Positions 59,970 to 64,000 of a stretch of DNA of 64,000 nt are shown in pieces. The DNA is taken from positions 2,108,001-2,172,000 of the forward strand of contig CAVRJK010000002.1 of NCBI GenBank assembly GCA_963721645.1, read 5' to 3'. Origin of the DNA: JALZKA01 sp963721645. Lineage in GTDB: Bacteria > Actinomycetota > Thermoleophilia > Solirubrobacterales > 70-9. The position numbers and the translations under genes are program-made. The notes beneath the pieces are model-generated. The model was not told the DNA's origin and did not search any database. It saw only the letters and a program-made list of their open reading frames with translations. Every line of letters begins with the position of its first letter. The stretch's first letter is position 1.

Positions 59970-61030
59970 CCCGCCGCGGTGCGAGTCGCCTTTCGCGCGG
60001 GCGCACGGCGCGAGAGTGTGCCCTTCAGCCTCAGCGCGTTCTGCTCGACAATGTGCCAGCTCATCCACGCCAGCGGCAAGACCGTCGCGAGCGAAAGCCC
60101 GAACACGACCCACGGCGAAACCGGCTGGAGCATCTGTACCCATACCTGCGTGACAGGGAACGCGTAGAGGTACGTGCCGTAGGAGAGATCCCCGCGCGCC
60201 GCGAGATTTGGCATGCGCAAGCGGTCGGTGAAACCGACCCAGAGGATGAGATAGGAAAACGCGAAAGCAAAGACGAGGTCGTAGGCACCGGTGAAGCTCG
60301 CGAGCGCCGAAGCGACCACAAACGCTGCGGCGCCAACGCCCGTCAAGGGCACCCAGTCGCGATTGACGTAGAGCGCCGTTCCGGCCAGAAAGAACGCGGC
60401 GGCGCGAGCGTGAACGGGGTTGGCCAGGAGTGGCGACTCGGGCCAGGCCATGTAAAGGGCGACGATTCCGACCGCGACGACGTTGAAGGCGATCCGGTTC
60501 CGGAGCACTCCGAGCAGGCCGGCGATCACCACCAGTCCGTACATCCGGAGCTCGACCGGCAGGGTCCACAGGGAGCCATTGACCGCATTCGACGGGTTGT
60601 CCTCGAAGACGCCCGGCAGCGTGTAACGCAGATCGATCAGCGTGGAGTTGTGGACGGCGTATCCGAGGGTCTGTTTGCTGGTCAGGTATCCGCTCTCCAG
60701 GCTCGTAAGGACCAGCCCGAGCAGGACCGTAAGCGCGACGGCAAGGATCAGCCCTGGGTAGATCCGCAAGATGCGCGCCTCGGTATAGGCGATGAAACTG
60801 GCGTGCCTGACCCAGCTCCGCGAAACGAGGTAGCCCGAGATCGCGAAGAACATCGCCACCCCCAGGCCCGGCAGCCCGAGGCCGTAACCCACCACCTCAC
60901 GGGTCACGTCGGAGATCGGGTCATGAACGCGGACGCCGTTCGTCAGGACGAAGCTATGGCCGAAGAGGACGGCGAGCGCCCCGATGAAGCGAAGCGTGCC
61001 GATGTTGTTCGCGCGGCTCTCTTCCGGCAC
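59966..61030 (-). CDS. Acyltransferase 3 family membrane protein
   Basis: 354 residues from GTG 61030, which has a TAGGTT box 7 bases upstream (leaderless type). About ten membrane helices. Opening motif NNIGTLRFIGALAVLFGHSF with the catalytic-type His, then GVAMFFAISGYLVSRSW and RILRIYPGLILAVALTVLLG, NGSLWTLPVELRMYGLVVIAG, and DLSYGTYLYAFPVTQ near the end. Family members acetylate or acylate exopolysaccharide or lipid. The stop overlaps the end of the HTH/nuclease-like gene by 4 bases. Confidence 0.9.
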   Translation of the reverse strand: MPEESRANNIGTLRFIGALAVLFGHSFVLTNGVRVHDPISDVTREVVGYGLGLPGLGVAMFFAISGYLVSRSWVRHASFIAYTEARILRIYPGLILAVALTVLLGLVLTSLESGYLTSKQTLGYAVHNSTLIDLRYTLPGVFEDNPSNAVNGSLWTLPVELRMYGLVVIAGLLGVLRNRIAFNVVAVGIVALYMAWPESPLLANPVHARAAAFFLAGTALYVNRDWVPLTGVGAAAFVVASALASFTGAYDLVFAFAFSYLILWVGFTDRLRMPNLAARGDLSYGTYLYAFPVTQVWVQMLQPVSPWVVFGLSLATVLPLAWMSWHIVEQNALRLKGTLSRRAPARKATRTAAG

Positions 61031-61079
61031 GAGCGTGAACCTACCGTTCGCCCTGGTCTCGAGGGCCGGAAAGCCTAGA

Positions 61080-61970
61080 TCAGGCGGCGAGGAGGAGCTC
61101 GAGGAGCGCCTTCTGCGCGTGCAGGCGGTTCTCTGCCTGGTCCCAGACCGCGGAGCTCTCACCGTAAAGGAGCCCCTCGGTGATCTCCTCTCCCGGGTGG
61201 GCGGGGAGGCAGTGAAGGACGACCGCGTCGTCGGCTGCGACTTCCATCAGCTCCTCACGGAGTTGATACGGCCCGAGAGCAGCGCGGCGCTCGGCCGCGC
61301 TGTCCTCGTCGCCCATGCTCACCCAGACATCCGTATAGAGAGCGTGGGCGCCTTCGGCCGCCTCCATCGGATCGTCCGTCTGATTCGCCGCGACGCCGTC
61401 TTCGAGCCGATATCCGTCCGGGGCGGCGACGACGACCTCCACCCCCACCATTCCTCCGAGGATCGCGAGCGAGCGAGCGACGTTGTTGCCGTCTCCGACA
61501 TAGGCGACCTTGAGGCCGTCGAGCTCTCCAAACCTCTGTGCGAGCGTTGTCAGGTCGGCAAGGGCCTGGCAGGGGTGATGTTGCGGGGTGAGCCCGTTGA
61601 TCACGGGAACCTCTGCGTGCTCGGCCAGTTCGCGGACGGTGGCGTCCGAGCCCGAGCGGATCACTACTCCGGAAACCAGCCGGGAGAGCACGCGTGCCGT
61701 ATCTGCCACGGACTCCCCCCGTCCCAGCTGCAACTCGTCGGCGCGCAGCGGAATCGGGTGACCTCCGAGCTCGGTGACACCCACCTGAAAAGAGATTCGC
61801 GTGCGCGTGGAAGGCCGTTCGAAGTAAAGGGCTACGGAGAGCCCGCGGAGCGCATCCTGCACCGCACCCACCGCACGCTCGCCCTTCAGCTCCTGTGCCC
61901 GCTCGACCAGCCTCAGAACCTCTGCGGCTGAAAGTTCCTCCCCGGTCAGGAAATGTCGAAGTGGCGCCAT
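61080..61970 (-). CDS. argF: Ornithine carbamoyltransferase
   Basis: 296 residues from ATG 61970; the frame is open to 62552 but that part is antisense to the next gene. Carbamoyl-phosphate loop FERPSTRTRISF, HPCQALADL, VAYVGDGNNVARSL, DVWVSMGDE, and the ornithine-site motif VLHCLPAH. It makes citrulline from ornithine and carbamoyl phosphate in arginine synthesis. No other arg genes lie nearby. Slightly short (305-310 is usual), but all motifs are present. Confidence 0.95.
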   Translation of the reverse strand: MAPLRHFLTGEELSAAEVLRLVERAQELKGERAVGAVQDALRGLSVALYFERPSTRTRISFQVGVTELGGHPIPLRADELQLGRGESVADTARVLSRLVSGVVIRSGSDATVRELAEHAEVPVINGLTPQHHPCQALADLTTLAQRFGELDGLKVAYVGDGNNVARSLAILGGMVGVEVVVAAPDGYRLEDGVAANQTDDPMEAAEGAHALYTDVWVSMGDEDSAAERRAALGPYQLREELMEVAADDAVVLHCLPAHPGEEITEGLLYGESSAVWDQAENRLHAQKALLELLLAA

Positions 61971-62028
61971 CGGAGGCTGGAGACTAGTCTGCATCCACCC
62001 GTCCACACTCGCGACACCGGAGGAGTAC

Positions 62029-62625
62029 ATGGCAGCTGCAAAGAAGGGTGCCAAGGCCAAGAGCCCGAAGCCCGCCGCAAAGAAGAAGTCCGCCAAGAAG
62101 CCCGCCGCTCGCGGCAACAAGAGCGTCGAGGAATTCCGTGACGCGCTGGAGAAGAGCGTCACCCTCAGCCGGGAACGCATCCAGGAAGTGATGGACGACG
62201 CGGTAAAGCGGGGACGCATGACGCGTACCGACGCGGAGAAGACCGTCTCGAGCCTCGTCTCGAAGGGTCGTGCACAGACCGACGAGCTCGTCGCCGAACT
62301 TGAGAAGCTGCTCGACCAGGCCCGCAAGAACGTCGAGTCCCGGGTTGCACCTGCCCGCAAGCGTGCAGAAAAAGCGGCAAGCGCTGCCGCCAAGCGCGTC
62401 CGCACCACGACCGATCCGGTCGTGGCCGAGGCCGACAAGCTCCGTCGCCGCGCGGGCGTCGCCAGCTCCTCACCGATCACGGGATACGAGAGCCTCAACG
62501 CAAGCCAGGTCAAGTCCCGGCTCAAGGACATGACGAAGGCCGACCTCCGCAAGGTGCGGACTCAAGAGAAGCGCGGCAAGGCGCGCAAGGGCATCCTCGA
62601 CGACATCGAAAAGCGCCTGACCTAG
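62029..62625 (+). CDS. Lys/Ala-rich helical protein, phasin- or histone-like
   Basis: 198 residues. The N-terminal 32 residues are an AKKGAKAKSPKPAAKKK-type tail like those of histone H1-like and HU-extension proteins. A long helical middle (VEEFRDALEKSVTLSRERIQEVMDDAVKRGRMTRTDAEKTVSSLVSKG) resembles phasins and polyhydroxyalkanoate granule-associated proteins. The C-terminal 45 residues (YESLNASQVKSRLKDMTKADLRKVRTQEK...ILDDIEKRL) look like a small separate helical domain. It may bridge DNA and granules or simply coat the nucleoid; the family assignment is tentative. Divergent from argF. Confidence 0.8.
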   Translation: MAAAKKGAKAKSPKPAAKKKSAKKPAARGNKSVEEFRDALEKSVTLSRERIQEVMDDAVKRGRMTRTDAEKTVSSLVSKGRAQTDELVAELEKLLDQARKNVESRVAPARKRAEKAASAAAKRVRTTTDPVVAEADKLRRRAGVASSSPITGYESLNASQVKSRLKDMTKADLRKVRTQEKRGKARKGILDDIEKRLT

Positions 62626-62672
62626 GGGTCTGCCCTCAAAGCCGTAGAGACGTGGCCCGTCGCGGGCGCGGC

Positions 62673-62685
62673 GGGGTCTGACCCC
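62673..62685. repeat. Intergenic palindrome GGGGTCTGACCCC
   Basis: T-centred form of the palindrome found at 32771-32817 and 52235-52251, again between genes (stop 62625, start 62706). Confidence 0.75.
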
Positions 62686-62705
62686 TTCCGTGCCACGATA
62701 GGCGT

Positions 62706-64000
62706 GTGTCAACTACAACGCCACGCGCCGCTCGCCCGCACAGGGGCGAAGAGCTTGAACTGACCATCGAGTCGCTCGCCCAAGGCGGGCGTGGTGTCGC
62801 GCGGCGCGATGACGGCTTCGTCGTGTTTGTGGCCGGAGGCTTGCCGGGGGACAAGGTCCGCGCCCGGGTCGGCAAGTCCAAGAAGGGCTACGCAGAGGCT
62901 TCCACGATCGAGCTCCTCGAGGCCAGCCCCGACCGCATCGCCGACACCTGCGTCCACGACGGCGAGCCCTGCCCGGGCGCCCCTTGGCAGGGGCTTCCAT
63001 ACGAGCGCCAGCTCGAGCTGAAGGCCGAGCAGGTCGACGAGGCGCTTCGCCGGCTCGGCGGCCTGGACGGTTTCGAGACCGAGGAGATCATCCCCGCCAA
63101 GGCCGAGTGGCGCTACCGCAACAAGCTTGAGTACTCATTCGGTGATGCCGACGGCGACATCGCGCTCGGCTTCCATCCCCGGGGCGATTGGCGCCGGGTC
63201 GTGAACGTCGAGGACTGCCACCTTGCCTCTGAGCGGAACAACGCGGCGCGAAACGAGGTCCGCGAGTGGGCGAGCGAAAACGGCCTCCCACCGCACGAGT
63301 CCGACGACGGACACGGTGTGCTGCGCCATCTCGTCGTCCGGGACAGCCCGCGCACGGGCCAGGTCCAGACCCGCCTCGTCACGGCGCCCGCGGAGTTTCC
63401 CCGACCACCGGTTGACCTACACACGATCATCGACGGCCCATCCGGCGGCACCGACGGCCCAACCGGCGTCCTCGGCGAGGAGTACCTCGAAGAGGAGCTC
63501 GCCGGCCTCCGCTTCCGCGTCTCACACCCCGCCTTCTTTCAGACCAACACCGAGATGGCCGAAACTCTCTACGGCCTCGCCGGCGACTACGCCGGCCTCA
63601 CCGGCTCCGAACAGCTGTGGGATCTCTACTGCGGCATCGGAACGATCGGTCTCACGCTCGCGTCGCGCGCAAAGTCCGTTCTGGGACTCGAGCTCGTGCC
63701 CGAGGCAATCGCCGATGCCGAGCGGAACGCCCTCAGGAACGGCATCAACAACGCGCGCTTCGTTGCGACCGACGCGCGCGTGGGTGTGCGACCGCTTCTC
63801 GAGCAGGGCGAGCGGCCGGACGTCGTGATCATCGACCCGCCGCGCGCCGGCCTTTCCAAGAAGGTCGTCCGCCGCCTCATCGAGGCCGACTCGCCGCGCA
63901 TCGTCTACGTCTCGTGCAACCCCACCACTCTCGCGCCGAACGCCGCACAACTCATAGAGGCCGGTTACGTCCTCAAGCGCATCCGCCCCGTCGACATGTT
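62706..64000 (+). CDS. RlmD/RumA-like rRNA or tRNA (uracil-5-)-methyltransferase (3' truncated by window)
   Basis: From GTG 62706 the frame stays open to the right edge (about 431 residues). An N-terminal TRAM domain (LELTIESLAQGGRGVAR...VVFVAGGLPGDKVRARV) is followed by a partial Cys cluster (DTCVHDGEPCPGAPW). The methyltransferase core has AFFQTNTEMAETLY, LWDLYCGIGTIGLTLASRA, VIIDPPRAGLS and the catalytic YVSCNPTTLA. It methylates C5 of a uridine in RNA. The RlmD [4Fe-4S] cluster needs four Cys; only two are visible at the expected place, so the cluster is probably absent. Little is missing after position 64000. Confidence 0.93.
   Translation, partial: MSTTTPRAARPHRGEELELTIESLAQGGRGVARRDDGFVVFVAGGLPGDKVRARVGKSKKGYAEASTIELLEASPDRIADTCVHDGEPCPGAPWQGLPYERQLELKAEQVDEALRRLGGLDGFETEEIIPAKAEWRYRNKLEYSFGDADGDIALGFHPRGDWRRVVNVEDCHLASERNNAARNEVREWASENGLPPHESDDGHGVLRHLVVRDSPRTGQVQTRLVTAPAEFPRPPVDLHTIIDGPSGGTDGPTGVLGEEYLEEELAGLRFRVSHPAFFQTNTEMAETLYGLAGDYAGLTGSEQLWDLYCGIGTIGLTLASRAKSVLGLELVPEAIADAERNALRNGINNARFVATDARVGVRPLLEQGERPDVVIIDPPRAGLSKKVVRRLIEADSPRIVYVSCNPTTLAPNAAQLIEAGYVLKRIRPVDM

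Noticed and set aside
61971..62552. Extension of ornithine carbamoyltransferase to 62552
   Set aside because: The extra 194 codons are antisense to the Lys-rich gene, and family homology begins at ATG 61970.

Overview
This 64 kb window is chromosomal DNA from a high-GC actinobacterium, most likely class Thermoleophilia (order Solirubrobacterales or a relative). That placement is an inference. It rests on the GC-rich coding bias, frequent GTG/TTG starts, many TAnnnT boxes a few bases before a start codon (leaderless style), an F420/LLM-type oxidoreductase, an alcohol dehydrogenase-MBL pair of the mycothiol type, and N-terminal sequences (a membrane segment followed by QIDSGDIKDNSIKSTDIKDG) that I associate with this class. 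Coding density is very high. No gene-free stretch exceeds about 300 bases. I saw no rRNA, CRISPR array, insertion sequence or prophage. Three tRNA genes (Asp-GTC, Val-TAC, Glu-TTC) are present.

Layout. 1-3.6 kb: two tandem, recently duplicated membrane-anchored surface proteins with 15-residue YadA-head-like repeats and a C-terminal S74 self-cleaving chaperone domain. 3.7-15.4 kb: a dense signalling block with two response regulators, a receptor-type Ser/Thr kinase followed by a pseudokinase paralogue sharing its ectodomain, an FHA-HTH protein, a soluble histidine kinase, a class III cyclase fused to a receiver domain, and three tandem membrane histidine kinases. 15.5-21.2 kb: housekeeping genes (endonuclease IV, HPF, ComF, and the thrC-hom-lysA aspartate-family set). 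21.2-32.7 kb: a hydrolase, cell-envelope proteins (M23 peptidase, cell-wall-binding-repeat protein), a methyltransferase, a lipoprotein, thiolase and 3-hydroxyacyl-CoA dehydrogenase, a histidine-box membrane hydroxylase and a CNNM/HlyC-type transporter.

32.9-41.0 kb: a co-directional cluster of Orn/Lys/Arg-type decarboxylase, amidinohydrolase-fold enzyme, M20 carbamoylase, cupin, flavoprotein, APC permease, universal stress protein and enolase-superfamily enzyme. It reads like a transport and catabolic route for arginine or another guanidino compound. 41-47.7 kb: ferritin-like protein, SnoaL-like protein, two tandem secreted trypsins, FAH-family hydrolase and a GAF-GGDEF-EAL protein. 47.8-51.9 kb: an overlapping operon of FAD oxidoreductase, DUF1365, cyclopropane-fatty-acid synthase and alpha/beta hydrolase. 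52-64 kb: a small Cys-rich protein, class III alcohol dehydrogenase plus metallo-beta-lactamase-fold partner, SDR, large secreted protein, Lgt, an SOS-box-associated HTH/nuclease-like gene beside tRNA-Glu, acyltransferase 3, ornithine carbamoyltransferase, a Lys-rich helical protein and an RlmD-like methyltransferase running off the end.

Six genes between 25.6 and 51.7 kb each carry one apparent extra base that breaks an otherwise intact family member. In at least four, the gene junctions around the break remain perfectly operonic. This points to sequence or assembly error more than to decay, and those genes are annotated across the break.
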